Source: Streptomyces sp. NBC_01214 (GTDB taxonomy: Bacteria > Actinomycetota > Actinomycetes > Streptomycetales > Streptomycetaceae). Taken from it: a stretch of 64,000 nt of DNA. The stretch lies in NCBI RefSeq assembly GCF_026340975.1, contig NZ_JAPEOS010000001.1:5055001-5119000 (forward strand). The letters run 5' to 3'. Positions 45,352-55,166 of the stretch are shown piece by piece. Numbering within the stretch: position 1 is the first letter of the stretch; each line of letters opens with the position of its first letter. Below the pieces are notes generated by a model. It saw nothing but the letters and a program-made list of their open reading frames with translations, was not told the DNA's origin and did not search any database. Position numbers and translations under genes: made by a program.

Positions 45352-47868
45352 GTGGGGCGTAGACGGGGTGCGTGGGCCGGGTCGGCGGTAACGGGAGGGG
45401 CCGCATTGGTGGCGGCTGTGCTGGGGCCGGTGACCAACTACGCCAGTGACGCGGTGCCTGGCTGGGCGGCGCAGGCGTGGGTGATCTGGCCGGTGTTCGC
45501 CGTGCTGGTGGTGGTCAGCATCGGGCTGTTGCTGTGGAGCCGCCGACTGGATGCCGCACCAAGGCCCCCGGCGCGGCTGGCACCGGTGAGCCGACTGGCC
45601 CAAGGCCAGCAGGCTTCGTTACGCCCGCCGCATGTTCAGCGCGTGCGGGGGCGTGAGGGAGAACTCGCCGTGCTGGCAGGCATGCTTCGGCGGCCACAAG
45701 GCCGGTTCGCGGTGCTGTGCGCGGTCGGCGGGATGGGCAAGACAACGGTGGCCGCGCAACTGGCCACCCAGGCCGAGGCGGCGGGCTGGCGAGTGTTTTG
45801 GGTGCGCTGGCGCGACAGTGCCGAGCTGGCGCAGCAGATGGTGGAGACGGCGCTGGCCTGCGGCCTGCCAGAGGCAGAGCTGGAGGCCGCGCGAGCGGGG
45901 CAGGCGAGCCTGCCGGATGTGGTCTGGCGACAGTTGGGCCGGGTGCGGCGGTGGCTGCTGGTGGTGGACAACGCCGACGAGCCGCACGAGATCGGCCCGG
46001 CAGGGGAGCCGGTGGCCGACTATCGCGGCTGGATCCGTCCTCACGGCCGGGGCCTGCTGGTGGTGACCAGCCGGGATGGCAGCGAGCAGACCTGGGGTCC
46101 GTGCGCACAGCTGCTGCCACTGGAGCCGCTGGCGGTGCGACCTGCGGGGCAGGTCCTGCTGGACGCTGCTCCCGTGGCCGGCACCGCCGAGCAGGCCCGG
46201 GAGCTGGCGGCGCGACTGGGCGGGCTGCCACTGGCGTTGCACACGGCCGGCACCTATCTGGCCGGACCCACCAGCCGCTACCGCACCTTTGCCGCCTACC
46301 GCCAGGCCCTGGATCAGGAACTGCGGTTCTTGTTGGGATCGACGCACCCGAATGCCTCCCATCCGCAGGTCGCCCGCGCCGTGGTGCGGCACACCTGGGA
46401 GGTGTCCTTGGACCAGCTCGCCGGGGAGGGCAACGCTTTGGCCCGCCCCTTGTTGCGACTGCTGGCCTTGCTGGCTCAAGCCCCCGTCCCACTGTCCCTG
46501 ATCACCCCGAACCTGCTATCCGTCGTCACCGGACACGACGTCACCGCGGCGGCCCTGGAGGCCGCGTTCGCTGGCCTGCACCGCTACGGTCTCCTCGGCC
46601 TGCCCCACTCTCCCGGCAGCACCGGCCCGGCGTCGGGCAGCAGTGAGGGGGCGCAGGTGGTGCTGCATCCCCTGATCCGAGAGATCAACGCTGTCGCCCT
46701 CACGGCCGAGACCTCCGATCTCGTCGTGTGGCACCGGGCTCTTGCCGAGCGGCTCGCTACGGCTGTGCACGAGGCCAACCAGCGCGGGCGCGCTGGTTGG
46801 CCTGCAGCCGTGCTCCTCGCCCCCCACCTGCCGCTGCTGCTCGACTACGCGGACCCGCGCACCGCCGCGCACCACCGCACCACTCTCAACACCCTGGCGC
46901 AGGTGCTGCAGAAGGCTGGCGCTTCCGGTGCGGCGCGCCTGCTGCATGAACGGGTCCTCGAGGTCGAGACCCGCATGCTAGGCCCCGAGCACCCCGATAC
47001 CTTGACCAGCCGCAACAACCTGGGCAATGCCTTGTTCGGAATGGGAGAGCCGGCCGAGGCAATACGTCTGCTCCGGCAGACCCTGGAGGACCGCGCCCGC
47101 ATCCTGGGCCCCGTGCACCCCGATACCTTGACCAGCCGCAATGACCTCGCATGCGCTTTGGACGGGACGGGTGAGCATGCCGAGGCGGTGCGTCTGCTGC
47201 GGCAGACCCTCGACGACCGTACCCGTGTCCTGGGCCCCGAGCATCCGCATACCCTGGCCAGTCGGGACAGCCTCGGTCTCGCGTTGGACGGGATGGGCGA
47301 GCACGCACAAGCAGTGCGCATCCACCGGAGCACCCTGGAGGACCGCATCCGTGTCCTGGGCCCCGAGCACCACCTCACCCTGCTCAGCCGCCACAACCTC
47401 GCCAGCGCCCTGACCAGGGCGGGTGAGCAGACGGAAGCGATACAGCTGCTGCGGCAGGCGCTCAACGACCACGCCCGCATTCTGGGCGACGCGCATCCGC
47501 ACACGCTGGCCAGTCGGGACAGCCTCGGTCTCGCGTTGGACGGGATGGGCGAGCACGCACAAGCAGTGCGCATGCACCGGCAGACCCTGGAGGGCCGCAC
47601 CCGCATCCTGGGCCCCGAGCACCCGGATACCCTTGCCAGTCGCCACAACCTCGCTCTCGCTTTGACCAGTGCAGGTGAGCAGGCCGAGGCGATAGACCTG
47701 CTGCGCCGAACCTTCGATGACCGCGTCCGCATCCTGGGCGACGAGCACACGCATACCTTGAGCACCCGCAACGCGCTGGAGACAGCGCTAGCCATGTCCA
47801 CCCAACGGCCACGGAGCCGGTGGTGGCACTGGCTGCGGCGCAGGAACGTCGCAGCCAGTGGCGGTTGA
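45352..47868 (+). CDS. Membrane-anchored NB-ARC / TPR protein
   Basis: An 838-residue protein. Two N-terminal membrane helices (about 12-29 and 43-62) anchor it. An NB-ARC-like NTPase follows, with Walker A GGMGKTT at 126-132, the RWLLVVDNADEP Walker B segment near 200 and a GLPLAL motif. From about residue 530 six 42-residue TPR repeats run to the end, each of the form LGPEHPDTLTSRNNL followed by EAIRLLRQ. This is the Streptomyces FxSxx-COOH/TPR-type signalling architecture. The GTG at 45352 follows GGGGGTGG. No cyclase or kinase partner is adjacent. Confidence 0.85.
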   Translation: MGRRRGAWAGSAVTGGAALVAAVLGPVTNYASDAVPGWAAQAWVIWPVFAVLVVVSIGLLLWSRRLDAAPRPPARLAPVSRLAQGQQASLRPPHVQRVRGREGELAVLAGMLRRPQGRFAVLCAVGGMGKTTVAAQLATQAEAAGWRVFWVRWRDSAELAQQMVETALACGLPEAELEAARAGQASLPDVVWRQLGRVRRWLLVVDNADEPHEIGPAGEPVADYRGWIRPHGRGLLVVTSRDGSEQTWGPCAQLLPLEPLAVRPAGQVLLDAAPVAGTAEQARELAARLGGLPLALHTAGTYLAGPTSRYRTFAAYRQALDQELRFLLGSTHPNASHPQVARAVVRHTWEVSLDQLAGEGNALARPLLRLLALLAQAPVPLSLITPNLLSVVTGHDVTAAALEAAFAGLHRYGLLGLPHSPGSTGPASGSSEGAQVVLHPLIREINAVALTAETSDLVVWHRALAERLATAVHEANQRGRAGWPAAVLLAPHLPLLLDYADPRTAAHHRTTLNTLAQVLQKAGASGAARLLHERVLEVETRMLGPEHPDTLTSRNNLGNALFGMGEPAEAIRLLRQTLEDRARILGPVHPDTLTSRNDLACALDGTGEHAEAVRLLRQTLDDRTRVLGPEHPHTLASRDSLGLALDGMGEHAQAVRIHRSTLEDRIRVLGPEHHLTLLSRHNLASALTRAGEQTEAIQLLRQALNDHARILGDAHPHTLASRDSLGLALDGMGEHAQAVRMHRQTLEGRTRILGPEHPDTLASRHNLALALTSAGEQAEAIDLLRRTFDDRVRILGDEHTHTLSTRNALETALAMSTQRPRSRWWHWLRRRNVAASGG

Positions 47869-48499
47869 GGAGGCCCTGTATCCCCGAGCCGCCGCCAAGC
47901 GGCAAGTAGCACTCTGTAACTATTGTTGCATTGCGTGAGCGTAGGGGTGGTTGGGTCCACGGCTGTGAGTGTCGGCAAACCCGTGACCGAGGGGAAGAGC
48001 GGCAACCCGAGGTGGCCGGCCTTGCCCGTTGCTACGGCTTCGACCCCCGCCCCTCAGGGCTTCGTTTGTGTGCCTGTGCCGTGGGCTCCGCCAAGGTCAC
48101 TTTCGTCCTGCACGCCGACACTCCCACAGCCGAGGTGCCTTCGCCACGGCGCTGGGGTCAAACGGTACGAAGCAGCCGCCCCGGACCCGGGACGACGGCT
48201 TCGATCTGCAGGCCACGCGCCAACATGGTCACTGCCCGAATCCCTGATCCGGCCCGGGTGAGACGCTTCGTGGCCTCCAGCCCTCGGGCCAGGGTCTCCA
48301 TGACCCTCATCAGCGTCTCCGACGGCACCTCCCAGGCCCGGCGACACCACCCCCAGGTCATCCGTTAGACAGAGGGGACGCAGTCGTACCGGGCCCGGAG
48401 GCCAGGGGCCCCATTGCAGGAGCGCGAAGAACATAACGGGGGCGAGGGGCGGGCTGGAGGGCTGAAGATGGCGGGCCCTGACCCTCCAGCCCAGGCAGT
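47869..48499. other. Gap with CBM48 fragment
   Basis: The plus strand at about 48080-48135 reads GSAKVTFVLHADTPTAEV, a piece of the same isoamylase early-set family as the pseudogene at 2817-3091, cut at both ends. A minus-strand 67-codon frame over 48158-48361 (LMRVMETLARGLEATKRLTR) looks weakly coding. No gene is called. Confidence 0.4.
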
Positions 48500-49398
48500 G
48501 TCTTCAAAGGGGTCTGAGCCAGAGGAACAGGGACGCGATGGTGACGGCTGCCTGGTAGGACTCGCGGGTTTTGTCGTAGCGAGTGGCGATCGCGCGGTAC
48601 TGCTTGAGGCGGTTGAAGCAGCGCTCGACGACGTTGCGTTTCTTGTAGAGCTGTTTGTCGAAGGCAGGTGGTCTGCCTCCGTCGCGGCCGCGGCGGGATC
48701 GGTTGGCCCGCTGGTCTCGGCGTTCGGGGATGGTGTGGCCGATCCCGCGTTTACGCAGGTAGGCGCGTATCTTGCGGGAGCTGTAGCCCTTGTCGCCCAG
48801 GACGTGGTCCGGGCGGGTTCGGGGCCGCCCGGGCCCGGCCCGGTGGACCTTGATGGTGTCCATGACCGCCTCGAAGCGGGTGCAGTCGGCGGCGTTGCCG
48901 CCGGTGAGGACGAAGCCGAGCGGCCGGCCGCGGCCGTCGCAGGCCAGGTGGATTTTCGTGGTCAGTCCGCCTCGGGATCGTCCGAGGGCGTGATCACATA
49001 TTTCGTCCCCCTGCCCTGCCCCTTTTTGCGGGCGCCCGCGGCATGCTGATGGGCCCGCGTGACTGTGGAGTCGACCGACACCAGCCAGTCGATGTCACCA
49101 GTCGCGTCCTTCTCCGCCTGGACCGCGGCCAACATCCGCGTGAACGTCCCGTCCAGCGCCCACCTGCGGAAACGCGTGTACAGAGTCCTCCAGGGCCCGT
49201 ACCGTGCCGGCACATCACGCCACGCCGACCCCGTCCGTAGCTTCCACACGATCCCGTTCAGCACTCGCCGGTCGTCCAACCGCGGCCGCCCCGAGGACGA
49301 CCGCGGCAACAGCCCGGACAGCGCTTCCCACTCCACATCCGTCAGCTCATGACGACGCACCATGCCAACATGATCCCCCATCAGAACCCTTTGAAGAC
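48500..49398. mobile_element. IS5-family insertion sequence, near-complete
   Basis: Terminal inverted repeats GTCTTCAAAGGGGTCTGA (48500-48517) and GTCTTCAAAGGGTTCTGA (reverse complement of 49381-49398) flank a two-frame transposase gene on the minus strand. The length of about 900 bp is typical for the IS427 subgroup. It abuts an IS701 element nine bases to the right. Confidence 0.85.
48504..49381 (-). CDS. IS5-family transposase (orfA + orfB, likely -1 frameshift)
   Basis: The upstream frame (49381 to 48962) gives HELTDVEWEALSGLLPRSSS, TGSAWRDVPARYGPW and the catalytic VSVDSTVTRAHQHAAGARKK. A -1 frame continues ALGRSRGGLTTKIHLACDGR, DHVLGDKGYSSRKIR (second Asp) and KKRNVVERCFNRLKQYRA (Glu), ending at 48504 inside the repeat. 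AAAAAGGGG at 49027-49019, in the overlap, is a plausible slippery site. All three catalytic residues are present, so the element could be active. Confidence 0.85.
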
Positions 49399-49407
49399 CC
49401 GGGCTAG

Positions 49408-50808
49408 TACTGCAACGGTGCTTGCCGTGACTGGTGGCCAGGTTGCTCGTTGGCCTGGTTATGGGTGGAGATCGTGGCGATGTCGGGTCGTGGGCGGCGG
49501 GTCTGGTCGAGTTGCATGAGCGTTTCGTGCATCGGTTTGCCAGGTCGGAGCCGCGGGAGTCGGCTCTTGCCTATATGCGGGGGCTGATAGCTCCGCTGGA
49601 GCGCAAGAACGGTTGGACGCTTGCCGAGGAGGCTGGTCACGCGGCTCCCGACCGGATGCACCGGCTGTTGAACCGGTGCGACTGGAACGCGGACGAGGTA
49701 CTCGACGACGTTCGCGGCTATGCGGTCGAGCATCTCGGCGACCCTGAGGCGGTCCTGATCGTGGACGACACCGGGTTCCTGAAGAAGGGCGTCCGCTCGG
49801 CCGGGGTCCAGCGCCAGTACTCGGGAACGGCGGGCCGGACCGAGAACTGCCAGGTCGGTGTCTTCCTCGCCTATGCCCGTGCTCATGGCCGCACATTGAT
49901 CGACCGCAGGCTGTATCTGCCCACGTCATGGACCGATGACCGAGAACGATGCCGGGCCGCCGGCATCGAGGACACCATCGCGTTCGAGACGAAAGTGGTC
50001 ATCGCCAAGGCCATGGTCCGCCGGGCGATCGCCGAGAAGATTCCGTTCCGGTGGGTGACCGCGGACGCCGCCTACGGCTTCTCCAAGGGCTGGCGGACCG
50101 AGCTCGAGCGGGCGGATGTCTTCCATGTCATGGCCACCACCCGGCACGACACCGTGGTCTCCCGCTGGGCGATGGACCACCCCGTTCACGACCTGTTCAA
50201 CGGCCTTGCGAGGCAGAAATGGAAGCGCCGTTCCTGCGGGAACGGCGCTCATGGCCTGCGGGTCTACGACTGGGCGAGAGTGGAGGTGAGGCCCTGGCAC
50301 CGCGAGGACCGCCGGCACTGGGTGATCGCCCGCCGAAGCGTCGGCCGGCCGGACCAGATCTCCTACTACATCGCCTACTGCCCGGCCGAGACCACCCTCG
50401 ACGAACTCATCCACGTCGCGGGCAGCCGGTGGGCGGTCGAGGAATGCTTCCAGACCGCCAAGCAGGAATGCGGCCTGGACGACTACCAAGTCCGCCGCTA
50501 CCCCGGCTGGCACCGCCACATCACCCTCGCCATGGCCGCCCACGCCTGCCTCACCGTCCTGAAGGCCCGCGAGGCCGACACGGGGAAAGCAGAAACGGAT
50601 CCTCCCAGCTCATACCCCTCACCCTCCCCGAACTCCGACGCCTGATCACCCGCCTCACCCACCGCCGACCAGCAACCGTCCAGCACGTCATGCACTGGTC
50701 CTACTGGCGCCACCGACGACAACACCAAGCCCGCGTCAGCCACTACAAACGACGCGGCCACACACCACCAGAAGCCAACAAACCATCACAGCAAACACCG
50801 TTGCAGTA
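49408..50808. mobile_element. IS701-family insertion sequence with CTAG target duplication
   Basis: Inverted ends share about 25 of 27 bases, starting TACTGCAACGGTG. They are flanked on both sides by CTAG (49404-49407 and 50809-50812), the usual target of this family. The length is 1401 bp. Confidence 0.9.
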
Positions 50809-50812
50809 CTAG
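49434..50812 (+). pseudogene. IS701-family transposase, C-terminal frameshift
   Basis: Continuous from a GTG at 49434 for 403 residues: LERKNGWTLAEEAGHAAPDR, LIVDDTGFLKKGVRSAGVQR (DDE Asp), WVTADAAYGFSKGW (second Asp) and SRWAVEECFQTAKQECGLDD (Glu). The natural C-terminus (SSQLIPLTLPELRRLITRLT to HYKRRGHTPPEANKPSQQTP) lies in another frame after about 50600. The catalytic core is whole, so it may still be active as a shorter protein. The second-frame stop TAG at 50810-50812 is made by the flanking CTAG. Confidence 0.8.
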
Positions 50813-50869
50813 CTGTCCTGCGCGGTCAGGAGAAGAGTCAGGCCTTGGAGCCGGTGGTCCCACCCGGGT

Positions 50870-51125
50870 GCTCTCCGCGCGAGCGGAGGTGGTCCTGCGC
50901 CCACAGGGTCGGAGACGAGCTCCCAACGCGGCGTTCCCATCGGACGGCGAGTCGTTTGAACTGGTGGAGCAGGGCGAAGGTCTGCTCGACGACGTAGCGG
51001 AGCTTGCCCATGTCCTTGATGTTCGGGGCTTTTGCGCGGGAGATGACGGGCAGGATCCGGCGTTTACGCAGCTCTTCCCCCGGTTGGGGTTGGAGTCGTA
51101 GCCCTTTTCGAAAAGTACCGCCGTC
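50870..51125 (-). pseudogene. IS5-family transposase C-terminal remnant
   Basis: In one minus-strand frame the sequence reads RRILPVISRAKAPNIKDMGK then LRYVVEQTFALLHQFKRLAV, the E-bearing C-terminal segment of an IS5 transposase. It is followed by a degraded tail. No N-terminal half is present. Confidence 0.6.
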
Positions 51126-51346
51126 TGCTGTGGAAGCGCGGTATCAAGCCGATGATCGCCCGACGCAGTGTCGCCCTCGGCTCCTGACTCGGCAAGGTGC
51201 GCTGGGTCGTCGAGCGCACCTTCGCCTGGCTTCACCACTTCAAGCGCCTGCGAATCCGCTACGAGCGCCGTGCCGACATCCATCTCGGCCTGCTCCAACT
51301 CGCGTGCAGCATTATCTGCCTGCGTCGGCTCCGCACCTCAGGATGA
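51124..51346 (+). pseudogene. IS5-family transposase C-terminal remnant (opposite strand)
   Basis: The plus strand reads LLWKRGIKPMIARRSVALGS, a stop, then LGKVRWVVERTFAWLHHFKR and LRIRYERRADIHLGLLQLAC. This is the end of a second IS5 transposase that collides tail to tail with the minus-strand remnant. Its stop overlaps the stop of the nucleotidyltransferase gene. Confidence 0.7.
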
Positions 51347-51964
51347 AGAAGGAGCCAGGACGACAGACTCCGACGGCCAGCCGAGAACGGTCAGCTCAGG
51401 CCACTGCTGTTGCCAGCGGGCCGCCTTGGCCTCATACACCTCGCGCGGGGCAAGCACCGGGTTGGGGCGCATGACAAGGTTGAACACGTCGGAGAGCCCG
51501 TGCGGCGCATAGACGCGCCATCGGCCGCCCGGCTCCAGGCGCACGCCCAGGCAGCAAGTGGTCGCAGCGAAGCTGTCGATGGCCGCCTCCGTGGAAGCAT
51601 GAGGAGCGCACGCGACGCCGAACTTCTGCTCGTACCAGAGGTGGACGCGAGCCTCGTTGCGGACCTCGACTTCCGCCGGCAGCCCTGCGAACGCTTCACC
51701 GGCGGCCTTGATCACCGTGTCCTCCGCCTCCCATGACAAGTCACGGTCGTCGAAGTAGAAAACGTCGTAGTCCTTGATCCCGCTGGTGGGATGCCTGTCC
51801 GTGACCACGTTCCAGACGGTCTGGAACAGGCAACCCGCCGTCAGGTACCAGTTGGGCAGCCCCAGCCCTGCCGTGCGGTTCAGCACCTCCACCAGCACCT
51901 CATTGCGGGCCAGCGCAGACTTCAGGGCGGCAAGCTGCTCTTCGAGCGGGAGGCGACCAATCAT
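51338..51964 (-). CDS. Nucleotidyltransferase family protein (NTP_transf_6-like)
   Basis: A 208-residue protein. NWYLTAGCLFQTVWNVVTDR and the metal-binding IKDYDVFYFDDRDLSWEAED match the small nucleotidyltransferase-fold family formerly called DUF925. APHGLSDVFNLVMRPNPVLA is the conserved C-terminal motif. The substrate is unknown. The start is the ATG at 51964. The 3-prime end overlaps an IS5 remnant by nine bases, but the family-typical ending suggests the gene is complete. Confidence 0.8.
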   Translation of the reverse strand: MIGRLPLEEQLAALKSALARNEVLVEVLNRTAGLGLPNWYLTAGCLFQTVWNVVTDRHPTSGIKDYDVFYFDDRDLSWEAEDTVIKAAGEAFAGLPAEVEVRNEARVHLWYEQKFGVACAPHASTEAAIDSFAATTCCLGVRLEPGGRWRVYAPHGLSDVFNLVMRPNPVLAPREVYEAKAARWQQQWPELTVLGWPSESVVLAPSSS

Positions 51965-52022
51965 TGCCCATGCCTACCACGTGACGGGCCTACAGCGCCC
52001 GCAGCCCCCTACTGCGAAGCCC

Positions 52023-52382
52023 TCATGGAGGATCTGATTCTGAAACGATCAGTAAGTCCGGGTTGCGGACCTTGGGGTTGCCCAGCCGGTAGGCGACCTG
52101 CGCGGCGTCCAGCGCCCGGCCGACGACGTACTCGGCGCGGTCGTTCAGCAGGGAGCCGAGCGTGGTGCGGGAGGCGAAGTCGACCCGCTGGGCCTTCCAG
52201 CGCTGCGCATCGTGGGCGTCCAGGCCGCCCAGTAGTTCCTCGAACGTGTCCAGTGCGCCGCTATGGGCGCTCTCCTGCCAGGCCAGGAGGGGGTGCTGCG
52301 GACGGGCCGTGGCAAGCCATCGGGCCAGCACCGGCCGTTCCGGAGCGGAGGGAACATGCCGGTCGGGGGTGCCCGCACGCAC
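52023..52382 (-). CDS. Hypothetical protein, possibly truncated
   Basis: A frame of 119 residues. The well-biased part reads LDTFEELLGGLDAHDAQRWK, then ASRTTLGSLLNDRAEYVVGR and AYRLGNPKVRNPDLLIV. The E-x(n)-GR...NPDLL pattern is reminiscent of PD-(D/E)XK nuclease folds but too short to assign. It stops just after PDLLIVSESDPP, so the C-terminus may be missing. Confidence 0.4.
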   Translation of the reverse strand: MRAGTPDRHVPSAPERPVLARWLATARPQHPLLAWQESAHSGALDTFEELLGGLDAHDAQRWKAQRVDFASRTTLGSLLNDRAEYVVGRALDAAQVAYRLGNPKVRNPDLLIVSESDPP

Positions 52383-52496
52383 CGGGCCCGACGGCTTCTC
52401 GTTCGGCCGGATCCGGGTGCGGCGTCACCGGCGGCCGCCGTCACCGGGGAGGGTAGCGACGCCGGACGACTTCGGCTTATGCGACCAGGCGGGCAG

Positions 52497-52868
52497 TCAC
52501 TCTACTGGGCGGACCCGGCCACCGGCTGCCTGTCGCAACGCGGTTTCCAGCCGATCACGAGCCTCGGTCTGAGCGGCGATCCGTCGGTTGAGGACCGCCA
52601 GCCGTTCCTGCGCGACCCGCAGGCCCTTGTCCGAGGGCGGTGCCGCAGCCACATCGCCATCCAGACATGGCAGGAACACCCGCACGTCTTCCAGGGTGAG
52701 CCCGGCGGCCAGCAGATGGCGGATGTTGCGGACTCGCGCCACGGCCCGCTCGTCGTAGACGCGGTAGCCATTGGAGGCCCGTTCGGAAGAGATCAGTCCG
52801 GCCTGCTCGTAATGCCGCAGCGCACGAACGGTCGTCCCAGTTGCCCTGGCCAGCTCACCGATCCGCAT
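52497..52868 (-). CDS. MerR-family transcriptional regulator
   Basis: A 123-residue protein. The winged helix-turn-helix MRIGELARATGTTVRALRHY is at the start, followed by EQAGLISSERASNGYRVYDE and a dimerisation coiled coil (LAVLNRRIAAQTEARDRLET). There is no Cys-rich sensor tail, so an organic ligand or none is likely. The ATG at 52868 lies 26 bases after the stop of an SDR gene, so the two form an operon and the regulator probably controls it. Confidence 0.9.
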   Translation of the reverse strand: MRIGELARATGTTVRALRHYEQAGLISSERASNGYRVYDERAVARVRNIRHLLAAGLTLEDVRVFLPCLDGDVAAAPPSDKGLRVAQERLAVLNRRIAAQTEARDRLETALRQAAGGRVRPVE

Positions 52869-52894
52869 ACGTCCTACCTCCTGGGTCACTCCTA

Positions 52895-53653
52895 TCACGC
52901 CACGACCGCTCCGCCGTCGACTGGGAGTACCACGCCAGTGACGAACGACGCACCCGGGGCGGCGAGCTGGGTGATTGCCCAAGCCACCTCCTCGGGGCGA
53001 CCGACCCGGGCCAGCGGGGTGTGCGCCAGCTGCCACTCCCGCACTGCGGCCATCTGCTCCGGCGTCAGGCCCTGGTGCTCGCCGATGGGGGTGTCGATCG
53101 CGCCGGGGGCGACTGCCGCCACCCGGATCCCACGGGGTGCCAGCTCAACCGCCCAACTGCGGGTCAGCAGCTCCAGAGCGGTCTTGGTGGCTGCATAGAC
53201 CGAGCTGCCCGGCCAGGCGCGCTGCCCCACCGACGTACTGACATTGATGACCACCCCGCGCGACGCCTCCAGAAGCGGTAGCGCGGCCTGAGCCAGCAGG
53301 ATGGGGGCGACGACGTTGGTGGCGAGCTGAATTTCGATCATCTCTGGCGTCAGCGTGCCGAGGGCGCCGCTGCGCACGATGCCTGCGTTGTTGACCAGGA
53401 CATCCAGTCGGCCGTGTGTCTCCAGCACGGCCCGGATGATGCGATCCGGCTCACCCTCGGCGGTGATATCGGCGGTCAGCGGCGTGATCCGGTCGTGCCT
53501 GGCCGCGGTCCCCTTGAGGGGCTCGGATCGCCGCCCGATCGCGACCACGTGGGCGCCCTCAGCGGCGAAGGCGCGGGCGGTGGCCCGGCCGATCCCGGTG
53601 CCGGCTCCGGTGACGGCGACGATCCTGCTGTTCTGCGCTGCGGTGCTCTTCAT
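52895..53653 (-). CDS. Short-chain dehydrogenase/reductase
   Basis: A 252-residue SDR with TGAGTGIG cofactor motif at residues 15-22, NNAG near 88, catalytic Ser in NVSTSVG and YAATK for Tyr/Lys. The start is the ATG at 53653. It is first gene of a two-gene unit with a MerR regulator downstream. The substrate is unknown. Confidence 0.9.
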   Translation of the reverse strand: MKSTAAQNSRIVAVTGAGTGIGRATARAFAAEGAHVVAIGRRSEPLKGTAARHDRITPLTADITAEGEPDRIIRAVLETHGRLDVLVNNAGIVRSGALGTLTPEMIEIQLATNVVAPILLAQAALPLLEASRGVVINVSTSVGQRAWPGSSVYAATKTALELLTRSWAVELAPRGIRVAAVAPGAIDTPIGEHQGLTPEQMAAVREWQLAHTPLARVGRPEEVAWAITQLAAPGASFVTGVVLPVDGGAVVA

Positions 53654-54083
53654 GCCGGTAAGCGTGCAACCCTGCCGCCAGCGGCAAGGTCAAGCAGCGC
53701 CAGACGGACCTGTGCCTGGTTCACCCAGCTGATCGCGCCGGTCGGCGCCGTGGGCGTGGTGGCCGCCGCTCTGGTGGCGGTGTTCACGGTGGTCTTCTCC
53801 GGCCGCCGTTGCTGACGTGCCGCCGCGAGGCCGGATACCCGCGTACGCCGCTTCGGCGGAACGCGCAGGGGCGTCCGTCGTTGACGGGGGTGGGACGCAC
53901 ACCGCTTCCGGGTTCCCCGACCTCGGAAACGGCCCCGTGGTCCTGGCATCTGGGTCCCGCTCCTACCCCTCCGCTGGGGCGGTGCGCATCGCGGAGTGGC
54001 GGTGCCAGCCCGGGAGGGCGCCTTGCCCTGTGCGCCAAGGGCCGGGAGCCCATGTGAGTGGGCTGCCGGCCATCCGTCCGCGG
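53654..54083. other. Gap with a possible membrane-segment remnant
   Basis: The plus strand before 53815 reads WFTQLIAPVGAVGVVAAALV then AVFTVVFSGRRC, a likely C-terminal membrane helix without a start. The remainder has no recognisable gene. Confidence 0.35.
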
Positions 54084-54686
54084 CTACTGCACCTTCCACT
54101 TCAGCGGTTCCTGGTAGTAGCCCTGGGAGTAGGTCACCTTCCCGACCTTGGCACCCGCGGGGATCAGGTACGGGGCGCACCGGGTGTGGCTCTCGCCCTT
54201 CTTGAAGACCGATTCCCCGTCGTCCTCGACGCAGTCCTTCGGCCTGCTGCTCAGATCCCCGAACACGAGCAGGGGGGTTGCCTTGGAGCCGCCATCCGTC
54301 TCGGCACCGATGTCCTTCATGATCATGGGGCCCTTCACCGGTTCCCCGCCCACATGCCGCGCGTCCACGTACACCCACGCCACCTTCTGACCCGCGAACT
54401 TGCCGTCCTTGAGCTCCTGCAGATCCTCCGGCTTTCCCTCCACGACCTTCTGCGGGGTGATGAGGAACTTCCCCGTCTTGTCCCACCTCGTGATCTCCTG
54501 CTCCTTCTGGCTGGGCTGGCCGAGCACGAGTTCCTGCGCGCCCGCCGCGGAGCCGGACTTGGCAGCCCCACCCGGCGAACCGCCTGCGGTGCTGCTGCAT
54601 CCCGTCGTCAGGGCCACACCGCCAAGGAGAGCGGCGGCCACCAGGCCCATGCGCCGCGGGCGTCGAATACTGTGCCGAGTCGTCAT
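54084..54686 (-). CDS. Secreted lipoprotein
   Basis: A 200-residue protein with a lipoprotein signal: a basic start (TTRHSIRRPRR), a hydrophobic core and lipobox ALTTGC with Cys30. A Gly/Ser/Ala-rich linker follows. The mature domain has paired strands such as VAWVYVDARHVGG, TPLLVFGDLS and VGKVTYSQGYYQEPLKWK, resembling unnamed Streptomyces lipoproteins. The ATG at 54686 follows GGAAG. No function is assigned. Confidence 0.75.
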   Translation of the reverse strand: MTTRHSIRRPRRMGLVAAALLGGVALTTGCSSTAGGSPGGAAKSGSAAGAQELVLGQPSQKEQEITRWDKTGKFLITPQKVVEGKPEDLQELKDGKFAGQKVAWVYVDARHVGGEPVKGPMIMKDIGAETDGGSKATPLLVFGDLSSRPKDCVEDDGESVFKKGESHTRCAPYLIPAGAKVGKVTYSQGYYQEPLKWKVQ

Positions 54687-54816
54687 TGCTTCCTGCCATC
54701 CGAACGTGAAACCACTGGTCGTGGCCATCGTCCACACACTACTTCGGCCGTACGACAGCGACCGGAGCTCCTCCCGCCCTGCGGGCACCAACCCGCCGGC
54801 GACTGCCCCCGCGTAG

Positions 54817-55002
54817 AAGTACGACGGGGTGCGGTTCGCGGAGGCGTGGGGGAGTCGTGACGTTCTGGACGTGGTACTCGTCCGCCCGAATGTGGTGGCG
54901 GAGGTCAGCGCCGATCGGGCCGTTGACCGGGGTGTTTTCCGGCACCCGCTCACGTTCCAGCGGCTGCGCATGGACGTGACCGTGGACGACGTCCCGCGGT
55001 TT
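54817..55002 (+). pseudogene. ATP-dependent DNA ligase C-terminal fragment
   Basis: About 60 residues match the end of Streptomyces ATP-dependent DNA ligases: VRFAEAWGSRDVLDVVLVRP then VAEVSADRAVDRGVFRHPLT and LRMDVTVDDVPRF. The nucleotidyltransferase core is absent. It is a stub. Confidence 0.6.
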
Positions 55003-55166
55003 TGGCCAGGGGCCGGCTGCGGCGCCGGCGCAGGAGTTTCGCGCGCAGGCGGAAGCTGCCGCGAAGGCGGCCGTGCTGCTGTGGCCTGGCCAGCGCCCCG
55101 CCACCGGGGACACCAGGCTGTCGCTGCCGTGGCCGTTCTGTCGGCCTTGCTCCGTCTGTTGGGGTG

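Noticed and set aside
48158..48361. A 67-codon minus-strand gene (LMRVMETLARGLEATKRLTR)
   Set aside because: Weak coding bias, no ribosome-binding site and no family; it overlaps other debris.
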